From the NCBI RefSeq assembly GCF_023823685.1, contig NZ_JAMXBF010000007.1, positions 214,608-278,607 of the forward strand: 64,000 nucleotides of DNA, in the 5' to 3' direction. Positions 57,242-64,000 of this stretch are shown here, in pieces; within the stretch, counting starts at the first letter, position 1; every line of letters begins with the position of its first letter. The notes below the pieces were generated by a model. That model made no database searches. It was not told the origin of the DNA and was given only the letters and a program-made list of their open reading frames with translations. Made by a program: the position numbers and the translations under genes. The DNA is from Pseudomonas subflava (GTDB lineage Bacteria > Pseudomonadota > Gammaproteobacteria > Pseudomonadales > Pseudomonadaceae).

Positions 57242-57272
57242 AAAAGAAGCCCGGCAAATGCCGGGCTTCCTT
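57242..57272. terminator. Bidirectional terminator between betT and the chemoreceptor gene
   Basis: GAAGCCCGGC and GCCGGGCTTC form a perfect 10 bp stem around AAAT, with AAAA before and CTT after. Confidence 0.9.
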
Positions 57273-57304
57273 ATGACCGAGGTTGCGCCGCGGGGAGCTG
57301 CGCC

Positions 57305-59281
57305 TCACTGGAAGCGGCTGACCTCGCGCTGCAGCTCCTCGGCCAGGCGGTCCATCTCGCGGGCGGTCTCGGCCAGGTTGGCCACCACCTCGCGCTGCTC
57401 GCTGTTGGCCAGGGCGATGCTCTGCAGGTTGCTGCTGAGCAGGGTCGCGGTGCTGCTCTGCTCCTGGGTGGCGGTGGTGATGGCGGCGAACTGCTCGCCG
57501 GCCTCGCTGGTCTGGTCGGCGATCTGCGCCAGCGCGGCCGCCACCTTGGCATTGCGCGCCAGGCCTTCCTGCATCAGCGCCTGGCCCTGCTCCATGGTGC
57601 GTATGGCGCTGGCCGTTTCCTCCTGGATGCTGCCGATCATGGTCGAGATCTCGGTGGTCGCTTCGCGGGTGCGCGCCGCCAGGTTGCGCACCTCGTCCGC
57701 CACCACGGCGAAGCCGCGGCCCATCTCGCCGGCACGGGCCGCCTCGATGGCGGCGTTGAGCGCCAGCAGGTTGGTCTGGTCGGCGATGGCGGTAATCACG
57801 CCGACGATGCCGCCGATTTCTTGGGAGCGCTGGCCGAGGGTGTTGACCACCGAGGCGGTGTCATCGAGAGACGCGGAAATCTGCTGCAGCGCCGCCGAGG
57901 CTTCGTCCATTGAGGCACGACCGATGCGGGTCTGCTGAGCGTTGTCATTGGCCAAGCGCTCGGTGTTGCGCATGTTGTCGGCGATGTTCTGCGCGGTGGC
58001 GCTGAACTCCTCCACCGCGCCGGCCATGCTGCCGATCTCACCTGACTGCTGCTCCATGCCCTCGTAGGCACCGCTGGACAGGCCGCTGAGGATCTGCGAG
58101 CGGCTGCCGACCTGCTGCGCCGCGCTGCGGATGTGCGCGACCATGGTCGCCAGCGCCTCGCCCATCTGGTTGAAGCCGCGCGCCAGTTCGCCAATCTCGT
58201 CATGACTGTTGACCTGCGAGCGGGCGCGCAGGTTGCCCGCGCCGAGCGCCTGGGCCTGTTCCACCAGCTCGTCGAGCGGACGCAGGCGCCGACGTAGCAG
58301 CACGATCACCGCGGCCACCGCCAGCACCATGGCGGTCAGGCTGCCCAGCGCTAGCTGACCGCCGACGTTCCAGGTCACCTCGCGGATCTCTTCCTTGGGC
58401 ATGCTCGCCAGCACCTGCCAGGGCCCGTCGGCGAAGGGCGCGGCCACGCTGAAGAAGTCCTGCTGGCCGTCGCTCCAGAAGTGCCCCTCGCCCGGCTCGC
58501 TCAGCAGCTGCTGCAGGCGGTCGCCCACGGCCTCGGGGCGCTGCACGCCAGCCGGCGGCACCAGCCACTTGCCCTGCTCGTCGAGCAGCGCCAGCGAACC
58601 GCTGCGACCGATACGGAAGCGCCCGAGGTCGGCGAACTGGGCGCTCTGCGCGTCGGTGTAGTCGAAGCCGACGAACAGCACAGCGCTGACATTGCCGGTC
58701 GCATCACGCACCGGCGTGTACTGGGTCATGTAAAAACGCCCGAACAGCAGCGCCCGGCCGACATAGCTCTGCCCGCCGAGCAGGCGCTGGTAGGCCGGGT
58801 GGGCGTGGTCGAGCACGGTGCCGATGGCGCGGTTGCCGTCTTCCTTGGTCACCGAGGTGGTGATGCGCACGAAGTCCGCGCCGTCGCGGACGAACACCGT
58901 GGCCACGCCGGCGGTGAGCTGGCGGAATTCGTCGACCAGGGTGAAGTCACCGTTCAGAGCCTGGCCATTGAGGTAGAGCGCCGGCGGGGTCAGACCGGCG
59001 ACCGGCACGCGCTCCTCGGCATGCACCGAGAGGCCGCTGGCGAAACGCTGCTCGAACAGGCCGGCCAGGCGGCTGGTGCTCTCGCGCAGGGTGCCGTGAA
59101 AGGTGGTGAGCTGGTCGGCGAGCAGGCGGGCCTCGCTGGCCAGGTGCCCTTCGCGGGTGGTCAGGCTGGCCTGATCGAGGGAACGCAGAGCGAACAGGGT
59201 ACTGCCGCTGATGAGGAGGATCAGGAGTATCGCGAGGGCAACGGCAAGCTGCCAGGCGATACGGGACCTGGGCTGGGACAT
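57305..59281 (-). CDS. Methyl-accepting chemotaxis protein with Cache sensor
   Basis: The 658-residue receptor has an N-terminal membrane helix (about 9-31), a periplasmic Cache_3/Cache_2-type domain (about 45-300), a second helix (about 313-340), a HAMP domain ([26 protein letters not shown]) and a signalling domain with the hairpin tip [45 protein letters not shown]. No C-terminal CheR-binding pentapeptide is seen (ends EVSRFQ). The ligand is unknown; Cache domains of this type often bind small organic acids. A GntR-like dyad lies upstream at 59411. Confidence 0.94.
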   Translation of the reverse strand: MSQPRSRIAWQLAVALAILLILLISGSTLFALRSLDQASLTTREGHLASEARLLADQLTTFHGTLRESTSRLAGLFEQRFASGLSVHAEERVPVAGLTPPALYLNGQALNGDFTLVDEFRQLTAGVATVFVRDGADFVRITTSVTKEDGNRAIGTVLDHAHPAYQRLLGGQSYVGRALLFGRFYMTQYTPVRDATGNVSAVLFVGFDYTDAQSAQFADLGRFRIGRSGSLALLDEQGKWLVPPAGVQRPEAVGDRLQQLLSEPGEGHFWSDGQQDFFSVAAPFADGPWQVLASMPKEEIREVTWNVGGQLALGSLTAMVLAVAAVIVLLRRRLRPLDELVEQAQALGAGNLRARSQVNSHDEIGELARGFNQMGEALATMVAHIRSAAQQVGSRSQILSGLSSGAYEGMEQQSGEIGSMAGAVEEFSATAQNIADNMRNTERLANDNAQQTRIGRASMDEASAALQQISASLDDTASVVNTLGQRSQEIGGIVGVITAIADQTNLLALNAAIEAARAGEMGRGFAVVADEVRNLAARTREATTEISTMIGSIQEETASAIRTMEQGQALMQEGLARNAKVAAALAQIADQTSEAGEQFAAITTATQEQSSTATLLSSNLQSIALANSEQREVVANLAETAREMDRLAEELQREVSRFQ

Positions 59282-59410
59282 GATCAGTCTCTCCGGACGT
59301 ATTTTTCGGGCACGCAAGGGTTGCGGGATCGCCGTCAGCCCTCGAAGGGCGCGGAGAATATCCGATCGGGAGAGTATGAATTATGAATTTGCGGGCCTTG
59401 CGCCCAAAAA

Positions 59411-59423
59411 GTTGTCAGACAAC
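59411..59423. promoter_or_regulatory. GntR/FadR-type dyad upstream of the chemoreceptor gene
   Basis: GTTGTC-A-GACAAC contains TTGTCAGACAA, which fits the FadR-subfamily pattern TNGTNNNACNA perfectly. It lies 130 bp upstream of the chemoreceptor start and 70 bp after the amidotransferase stop. Confidence 0.5.
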
Positions 59424-59492
59424 GTAAGAGAGAGACTTTTCGGTCAAATCATGGCCGAACACCGTTGTGCTTCGGCCACGGGAGCTGCGCCC

Positions 59493-60296
59493 TCAGCTGG
59501 CCAGATTGAGTGCCAGGCCGGCCTGACGCTGAAGGCAGGCTTCGCCGAACGCCTGGAACATCTTCACCGAATCGGGGTTCTGCGCGGCCTGCCATTCCGG
59601 ATGCCACTGCACGGCGAACAGGAAGGGCGACAGGCTCGGCGCATGGAAGGCCTCGACCAGGCCGTCCTCGGCGTGCGCCAGCGGCTCCAGGCCCTTGCCC
59701 AGGGTCTTCACGCCCTGGCCGTGCAGCGAATTGACGGCGATCTCCTCGCTGCCCAGTACCTCGGCCAGCCAGCTGCCAGGCGCGATGCGTACGCTGTGCG
59801 CCGCCGCGTATTGCAAGTCCACCGCGTCGTCGGAGTTCTCCCGATGGTCGTTGAAGCCCGGCTCGGCGTAGAGCTTCTGGTACATGTCGCCGCCCAGCGC
59901 CACATTGATCTCCTGCATGCCACGGCAGATGGCGAACAGCGGCAGGCCGCGAGCGATGGCGGCCTTGATCAGCGGCAGGTCGAACAGGTCGCGGTCACGA
60001 TCCTGGGTCTTCTCGGGCGTGAGGTTCTCCTGGCCGTAGAGGCTCGGATCGATGTTCGAGCCGGCACCGGTCAGGTACACGCCGTCGGCCATGTCGAGGT
60101 ACTGCTCGAGGTCATCGGTACCGCAGCAGGTGGGCACCAATACGGGCACGCAACCGGCGATCTCCACCAGCGGCGTGATGTATTTGTGGGTCATCACCTG
60201 ATAGTCGTGGCCCTTGCGCTCCTGGGCGCCCATGGACATCAGCACGACGGGTTTGCGTTTAGGGGGAGTGTTCTTGGCACTGTTGTTGTTGGACAT
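59493..60296 (-). CDS. Class C26 gamma-glutamyl hydrolase (gamma-glutamyl-GABA hydrolase-like)
   Basis: The 267-residue protein is a class I amidotransferase-like hydrolase with nucleophile Cys124 in FAICRGMQEINVALGG and His232/Glu234 in AVQWHPEWQ. YLTGAGSNIDPSLYG is typical of PuuD/PauD hydrolases that cleave gamma-glutamyl-GABA in putrescine breakdown; the exact substrate is inferred. AAGGTGA lies four bases before the ATG. It is not adjacent to other polyamine genes here. Confidence 0.88.
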   Translation of the reverse strand: MSNNNSAKNTPPKRKPVVLMSMGAQERKGHDYQVMTHKYITPLVEIAGCVPVLVPTCCGTDDLEQYLDMADGVYLTGAGSNIDPSLYGQENLTPEKTQDRDRDLFDLPLIKAAIARGLPLFAICRGMQEINVALGGDMYQKLYAEPGFNDHRENSDDAVDLQYAAAHSVRIAPGSWLAEVLGSEEIAVNSLHGQGVKTLGKGLEPLAHAEDGLVEAFHAPSLSPFLFAVQWHPEWQAAQNPDSVKMFQAFGEACLQRQAGLALNLAS

Positions 60297-60626
60297 ACGT
60301 CACCTTGGGGCAGGTCGGTCCTGCCGTTGCTGTGCAGGTGGGTCGGGAGATCGACGCGCTACCTGTTTGGCACGGTTCCGTCTGTCGGCGGCGTTGCGGG
60401 GCCTCGCCTGGAGGCATGGGAGTGGGAGGTAACGGACCTCCCGCGACGGCCGCATAACAGTCGAACCGCCGGCACAGTCTCCTCAGGCGCGTAAAATATG
60501 TCAAACATTTCAAGAAGCCCGCCTTGCGAAGGAAGACCTCAATCGCCCGAATATCGGCCTCAAAGCCTCGCCTGCCCAGGCTCTGGCATGCCGGAGAGGT
60601 CCATTATTTTTTACGCAGACGAGACA
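60297..60626. other. 330 bp intergenic region upstream of the C26 hydrolase gene
   Basis: The region lies between the hydrolase start and the end of the LysR gene. It includes an AT-rich spot near 60488-60508 where the minus strand reads TTTGACATATTTTAC, a possible minus35 without a clear minus10, and a GGAGGTAACGGACCTCC hairpin near 60427. No credible gene was found. Confidence 0.5.
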
Positions 60627-61553
60627 CTAGATGCCGACACGCTCCACGCCCGGCAGGTGCATCTGCTCCACCTCGGCCAACAGAAAGTCGCGCAGCCGGC
60701 GCAACCGCTCCTCGCCACGCCGCCCCTTGGGCCAAACCAGGTGATAGCTTTCGCCGCTGGCCACCGCGCTGGGCAACGGCAGGCCCAGGCGGCCCTGCTC
60801 GGCGTCCTCGGCGATCATCACCAGGTCGCCGATGGACACCCCGTAGCCGCGCTCGGCGGCGACGATGCCCAACTCCAGGGTGTCGAACACCTGGCCGCCG
60901 CGCAGCGGCACCTGCTCCTCCAGCCCCATGGCCTGCAGCCAGCGCCGCCAGTCGCGACGGTCCGGCGTGGGATGCAGCAACTCGGCGGCCTGCAGCCGCG
61001 CCAGATCCCAGGCGCCGCTGGCGGCCGCCTCCGGCGCGCAGACCGGAATCAGCCATTCGGCGAACAGCTCGACGCTCTCCCATTCGGCGGGAAAGCTGCC
61101 GCCGGCGTTGAGCAGCACGGCGCAATCGAAGGGCTCCTGTTGGAAGTCGACCCGGTCGACGTCCATCCAGGCGCTGGTCAGCTGTACCTCGATGCCAGGG
61201 TTGTGCAGGCGAAAGCGCGAGAGCCGCGCCAGCAGCCAGCGCATGGTCAGGGTGGAGGGCGCCTTCAGGCGCAGGGTGGCGTCATCGGCGCTGAGCGCGG
61301 TACAGGCTCGCTCCAGCGCGTCGAATCCGTCGCGCACGCCGGGCAGCAGCAGGCGTGCGCTCTCGCTCAGGCGCAGATGGCGGCCGGCCCGCTCGAACAG
61401 GCGACAGGCGAAATGCTCCTCCAGGGTGCGGATGTGCCGGCTCACCGCGCTCTGGGTGATGGCCAGCTCCTCGGCGGCGCGGGTGAACGAGGCATGCCGG
61501 GCTGCCGCCTCGAAGGCGCGCAGGGCATAGAGCGGTGGCAGACGTCGGGCCAT
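60627..61553 (-). CDS. LysR-family transcriptional regulator, GcvA-like
   Basis: The 308-residue protein has the N-terminal HTH (LPPLYALRAFEAAARHASFTRAAEELAITQSAVSRHIRTLEEHF) of the GcvA/AmpR subgroup and an effector domain (about 90-300). It is divergent from the MATE pump with a T-N11-A dyad between them, suggesting control of the pump and of itself. The start is 61553 (MARRLPP). Confidence 0.92.
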   Translation of the reverse strand: MARRLPPLYALRAFEAAARHASFTRAAEELAITQSAVSRHIRTLEEHFACRLFERAGRHLRLSESARLLLPGVRDGFDALERACTALSADDATLRLKAPSTLTMRWLLARLSRFRLHNPGIEVQLTSAWMDVDRVDFQQEPFDCAVLLNAGGSFPAEWESVELFAEWLIPVCAPEAAASGAWDLARLQAAELLHPTPDRRDWRRWLQAMGLEEQVPLRGGQVFDTLELGIVAAERGYGVSIGDLVMIAEDAEQGRLGLPLPSAVASGESYHLVWPKGRRGEERLRRLRDFLLAEVEQMHLPGVERVGI

Positions 61554-61563
61554 GAGCGATATC

Positions 61564-61580
61564 CATGAGTATTAGTCATG
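61564..61580. promoter_or_regulatory. LysR-type T-N11-A dyad between lysR and the MATE gene
   Basis: CATGAGTATTAGTCATG has 5 bp arms CATGA/TCATG around 7 bases and places T and A 11 apart, the LysR box form. It lies 11 bp upstream of the LysR start and 112 bp upstream of the MATE start. Confidence 0.6.
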
Positions 61581-61691
61581 CCAAGCATCGCATTTTTCCT
61601 TTTGTCCGTGGCCGGCTCGGCCCACCAGAATACGCGCCAATCCACTTGCGCCCGGTATTCGTCCGAGGCCCATCGCTGAGCCTCATTCATC

Positions 61692-63080
61692 ATGCCGCAG
61701 CCCATTCGTGACGAACTGGTCGCCCTCTTCCGCCTCGCCGGTCCGCTGATTACCGCGCAGCTGGCCCACGTGCTGATGGTGTTCACCGACACCATCATGA
61801 TGGGCATGCTCGGCCCCGAGCAGCTGGCCGGCGGCGCCCTGGGCGCCACCTGCTACTACATGCTGTCGCTGTTCTGCGTCGGCACGGTGGCCGCGGTGGG
61901 CAGCCTGGTCGCCATCCGCCATGGCGCCGGCGATGCGCCGGGCGCCACGCGTCTGCTGCAGAACGGCCTGTGGCTGGCCCTGCTGCTGGGCGTTGCGGGC
62001 GCGCTTTGCCTGCGGGCCCTCGGCCCGCTGCTGCCGCACCTGGGCCAGCAACCCGATGCCGCGGCGCGTGCCATGGAGTTCCTCGGTCCGCTGGCCCTGG
62101 CGTTGCCCGGCTACCTCATCTTCATGGCCCTGCGGGGCTTCACCAGCGCCATCGGCCATCCCGGCCCGGTGATGACCATCGGCATCGTCGGCGCCGTCGC
62201 CAACTTCGTCATCAACTACGCGCTGATCGAGGGCTGGTTCGGCCTGCCCAGCCTAGGCCTGGGCGGCATCGGCATGACCACCGCCCTGGTCAGCAGCGGC
62301 ATGGCCCTGGCACTCGCGCTGCACATCCTGTGCGCCCCGGCCTACCGCGATTACCTGCCGCTGCTCGGCCTGCTACGTCCGTGGCGGCACGAGATGGGCG
62401 CGCTGCTGCGCCTGGGCCTGCCCATCGGCGGCACCTACGCCGCCGAGCAGGGCATGTTCACCTTCGCCGCCCTGTGCATGGGCGCCCTCGGCAGCGTGCA
62501 GCTGGCGGCACACCAGATCGCCATCCAGGCGGTGACGCTGGCGTTCATCCTGCCCCAGGGCCTGTCCTACGCCGTGACCTTCCGCGTCGGCCAGCACTAC
62601 GGCGCCGGCCGCCCGGCCGATGTGCGCCGCGCCGGTTACCTGGGTATCGCCGGCGGCGCCTGCTGCATGCTGGTGTTCGCCCTGCTGTTCTGGCTGATGC
62701 CGGAGCCGGTGGTGGGGCTGTTCGTCGACCGCAACGACCCGGCCTTCGCCGAGGTGGTCACCCTGGCCGTGAGCCTGCTGGCGGTGGCCGCCGTGTTCGA
62801 GCTGTTCGACGGCACCCAGAGCATCGCCATGGGCACCATTCGCGGCCTGGGCGACGGCAAGACCACCCTGCTGGTCGGGCTCGGCTGCTACTGGCTGATC
62901 GGCATCCCGCTGGCCTGGACCCTGGCCTTCCCGTTCGGCTGGGGTGCCCATGGGGTGTGGTGGGGGCTGGCGGGCGGACTGGCCTGCGCGGCGCTCGGCC
63001 TGACCCTGGGCTTCGAGTGGAAGACCGCGCGCCTGCTGCGTTCGCGGCAGCCGGTGCAGGGCGAGCCCTGCCTGTCGTGA
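61692..63080 (+). CDS. MATE-family multidrug efflux transporter
   Basis: The 462-residue protein has twelve membrane segments in two halves and the NorM-type N-terminal pattern GPLITAQLAHVLMVFTDTIMMGMLGPEQLAGGALG, with conserved LRGFTSAIGHPGPVM and GTYAAEQGMFTFAALCMGALG. It exports drugs or metabolites using a cation gradient. Its last 82 bases (LTLGFEWKTARLLRSRQPVQGEPCLS, written in two parts as LTLGFEWKTARLL and RSRQPVQGEPCLS) recur three times downstream in an exact 218 bp tandem array. Confidence 0.94.
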   Translation: MPQPIRDELVALFRLAGPLITAQLAHVLMVFTDTIMMGMLGPEQLAGGALGATCYYMLSLFCVGTVAAVGSLVAIRHGAGDAPGATRLLQNGLWLALLLGVAGALCLRALGPLLPHLGQQPDAAARAMEFLGPLALALPGYLIFMALRGFTSAIGHPGPVMTIGIVGAVANFVINYALIEGWFGLPSLGLGGIGMTTALVSSGMALALALHILCAPAYRDYLPLLGLLRPWRHEMGALLRLGLPIGGTYAAEQGMFTFAALCMGALGSVQLAAHQIAIQAVTLAFILPQGLSYAVTFRVGQHYGAGRPADVRRAGYLGIAGGACCMLVFALLFWLMPEPVVGLFVDRNDPAFAEVVTLAVSLLAVAAVFELFDGTQSIAMGTIRGLGDGKTTLLVGLGCYWLIGIPLAWTLAFPFGWGAHGVWWGLAGGLACAALGLTLGFEWKTARLLRSRQPVQGEPCLS

Positions 63081-63216
63081 AACGATGGTGCCGAAGCATG
63101 CGGTGCGCGCGGCGCACCCTACGGCCGTGATTTCGGCCTGGACGCCAGCCAGCCGTAGCCCGAAGGCAATACGGGGTCGTAGCTGCCTGCTTCCCGGATT
63201 GCATCCGGGCTACCAG

Positions 63217-63298
63217 CCTGCCCCTGGGTTTCGAGTGGAAGACCGCGCGCCTGCTGCGTGCGCGGCGGTCGGTGCGGGGCGAGCCCTGCCTGTCGTGA
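63217..63298 (+). pseudogene. Extra copy 1 of the MATE gene 3' end
   Basis: The 82 bases differ from the gene end at 6 positions without indels. It would encode RARRSVRGEPCLS instead of RSRQPVQGEPCLS and starts with LPLGF for LTLGF. The stop is kept; no start codon. Confidence 0.92.
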
Positions 63299-63434
63299 AA
63301 CGATTGCGCCGAGCCATGCGGTGCGCGCGGCGCACCCTACGGCCGTGATTTCCGACAGGAAGACAGACAGCCGTAGCCCGAAGGCAATACGGGGTCGTAG
63401 CTGCCTGCTTCCCGGATTGCATCCGGGCTACCAG

Positions 63435-63516
63435 CCTGACCCTGGGTTTCGAGTGGAAGACCGCGCGCCTGCTGCGTGCGCGGCGGCCGGTGCAGGGCGA
63501 GCCCTGCCAGTCGTGA
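63435..63516 (+). pseudogene. Extra copy 2 of the MATE gene 3' end
   Basis: The segment differs from the gene end at 4 positions and would encode RARRPVQGEPCQS. The stop is kept; no start codon. Confidence 0.92.
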
Positions 63517-63652
63517 AACGATGGAGCCGAAGCATGCGGTGCGCGCGGCGCACCCTCCGGCCGTGATTTCGGCCTTGACGCCTGCCTGCCGTAGCCCGGA
63601 TGCAATCCGGGGGCGTAGCTGCCTGCGTCCCGGAGTGCATCCGGGCTCCCAG

Positions 63653-63734
63653 CCTGACCCTGGGTTTCGAGTGGAAGACCGCGCGCCTGCTGCGTGCGCG
63701 GCGGTCGGTGCGGGGCGAGCCCTGCCTGTCGTGA
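63653..63734 (+). pseudogene. Extra copy 3 of the MATE gene 3' end
   Basis: The segment differs from the gene end at 5 positions and would encode RARRSVRGEPCLS, the same variant as copy 1. The stop is kept; no start codon. Confidence 0.92.
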
Positions 63735-63890
63735 AACGATAGCGCCGAGACATGCGGTGCGCGCGGCGCACCCTACGGCCGTGATTTCGGCCTAGACGTC
63801 GGCCGGCCGTAGCCCGGATGCAATCCGGGGTCGTAGCTGCCTGCTTCCCGGATTGCATCCGGGCTACCAACCTACAACCGTGACTCCAAC

Positions 63891-64000
63891 TTAGACGCCG
63901 GCAAGCAGCGGCTGGCGCAGGCCGAACACCAGGAAACGCGCCAGGTCGGCCAGCGGCAGTGGCCGGCTGATCAGGTAGCCCTGCACCTGGTCGCAACCGA
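63891..64000 (-). CDS. C-terminal end of an EAL-domain (c-di-GMP phosphodiesterase) protein, partial
   Basis: The last 36 residues are visible: GCDQVQGYLISRPLPLADLARFL followed by VFGLRQPLLAGV and a TAA stop. CDQVQGYLISRPLP is the standard end of EAL domains (cf. the C-Q-G-Y/F-x-x-x-x-P consensus). The catalytic EAL and DDFGTG motifs lie beyond the edge, so activity cannot be judged. In P. aeruginosa a GGDEF/EAL protein follows the MATE gene in this orientation. Confidence 0.85.
   Translation of the reverse strand, partial: GCDQVQGYLISRPLPLADLARFLVFGLRQPLLAGV

Larger units (their letters stand above)
62998..63870. repeat. Four-unit 218 bp tandem array containing the MATE gene 3' end, a hairpin element and a REPIN
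   Basis: Units start at 62999, 63217, 63435 and 63653, with an exact 218 bp period and no indels. Each contains an 82-base CDS tail with stop codon, a hairpin element (first copy 63102-63122, stem GGTGCGC/GCGCACC, reverse orientation of the one at 17.3 kb) and a REP pair (63155-63213, 63373-63431, 63591-63649, 63809-63867). In unit 4 the 21 bp REP arms are perfectly inverted; in units 1-2 the left arm is degenerate. This fills the 810 bp between the MATE and EAL genes; short open frames in it follow the repeats and are not genes. Confidence 0.95.

Noticed and set aside
60259..60513. Possible small gene in the 330 bp gap upstream of the C26 hydrolase
   Set aside because: The frame overlaps the hydrolase start, its composition is Arg/Pro-rich and it has no supporting homology.
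63085..63742. Three similar plus-strand frames of 87-102 codons in the 63 kb array (start MVPKHAVR, MRGGRC and similar)
   Set aside because: They recur because the 218 bp unit recurs, they run through the REP palindromes and tail copies out of frame, and they have no ribosome sites.

Overview
This 64 kb window is GC-rich chromosomal DNA from a Pseudomonas (gammaproteobacterium). The evidence is the very high GC at third codon positions, the Pseudomonas-specific regulators algR/algZ, algP, algQ and sutA, and a gene order from ppk1-hemB through algQ, hem, alg, argH, cyaA, lysA-dapF-xerC, glnK-amtB, comM and betT that I recall as nearly that of P. aeruginosa. No tRNA, rRNA, prophage, IS element or CRISPR array was seen. 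Coding density is high and most genes are core functions.

Layout. 1-6.5 kb (minus): end of a 2-aminoethylphosphonate uptake/degradation operon (ATPase, permease, start of phnX), a LysR regulator, thyA, lgt and a TauE-type exporter. 6.5-11.2 kb: small enzymes (NRDE protein, thioredoxin-like protein, alpha/beta hydrolase, DUF2059, 2OG oxygenase, DUF523). 11.3-17.3 kb: ppk1, hemB, sterol desaturase-like protein, elbB, thioesterase. 17.3-17.8 kb: an unusual tandem repeat array. 17.8-25 kb: YaiI family, a cytochrome c-FTR1 iron permease with a Fur box, LysE exporter, MscS channel, ABC-F ATPase, TIGR02444 protein, histone-like algP. 25-33 kb: FKBP, algQ, dsbB, and the algZ-algR-hemC-hemD-hemX-hemY cluster. 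33-44 kb: argH, small proteins, GST, a solute-binding protein, cyaA, a lipase, rnk, cyaY and an AraC regulator. 44-49 kb: lptM-lysA-dapF-DUF484-xerC-HAD, where several starts overlap the preceding stop, then sutA and yjbQ. 49.9-53 kb: two ammonium transporters and glnK behind a predicted sigma54/NtrC promoter. 53-64 kb: ubiK, comM, betT, a chemoreceptor, a class C26 amidotransferase, LysR/MATE efflux pair, a second tandem repeat array, and the end of an EAL-domain protein.

The least explained structure is repeated at two unrelated loci (17250-17790 and 62998-63870). In each, the last 35 or 82 bases of the upstream gene, with its stop codon, are copied in tandem together with a short hairpin element (head GTAGGGTGCGCC) and a REPIN-like inverted pair (core CCCGGATGCAATCCGGG). 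The MATE array has four units with an exact 218 bp period, and its extra tails encode altered C-termini. A related GTAGGGTG-headed inverted repeat at 3137-3217 supplies the stop codon of the LysR gene. Together these suggest a repeat family that inserts at, and amplifies with, gene 3' ends.
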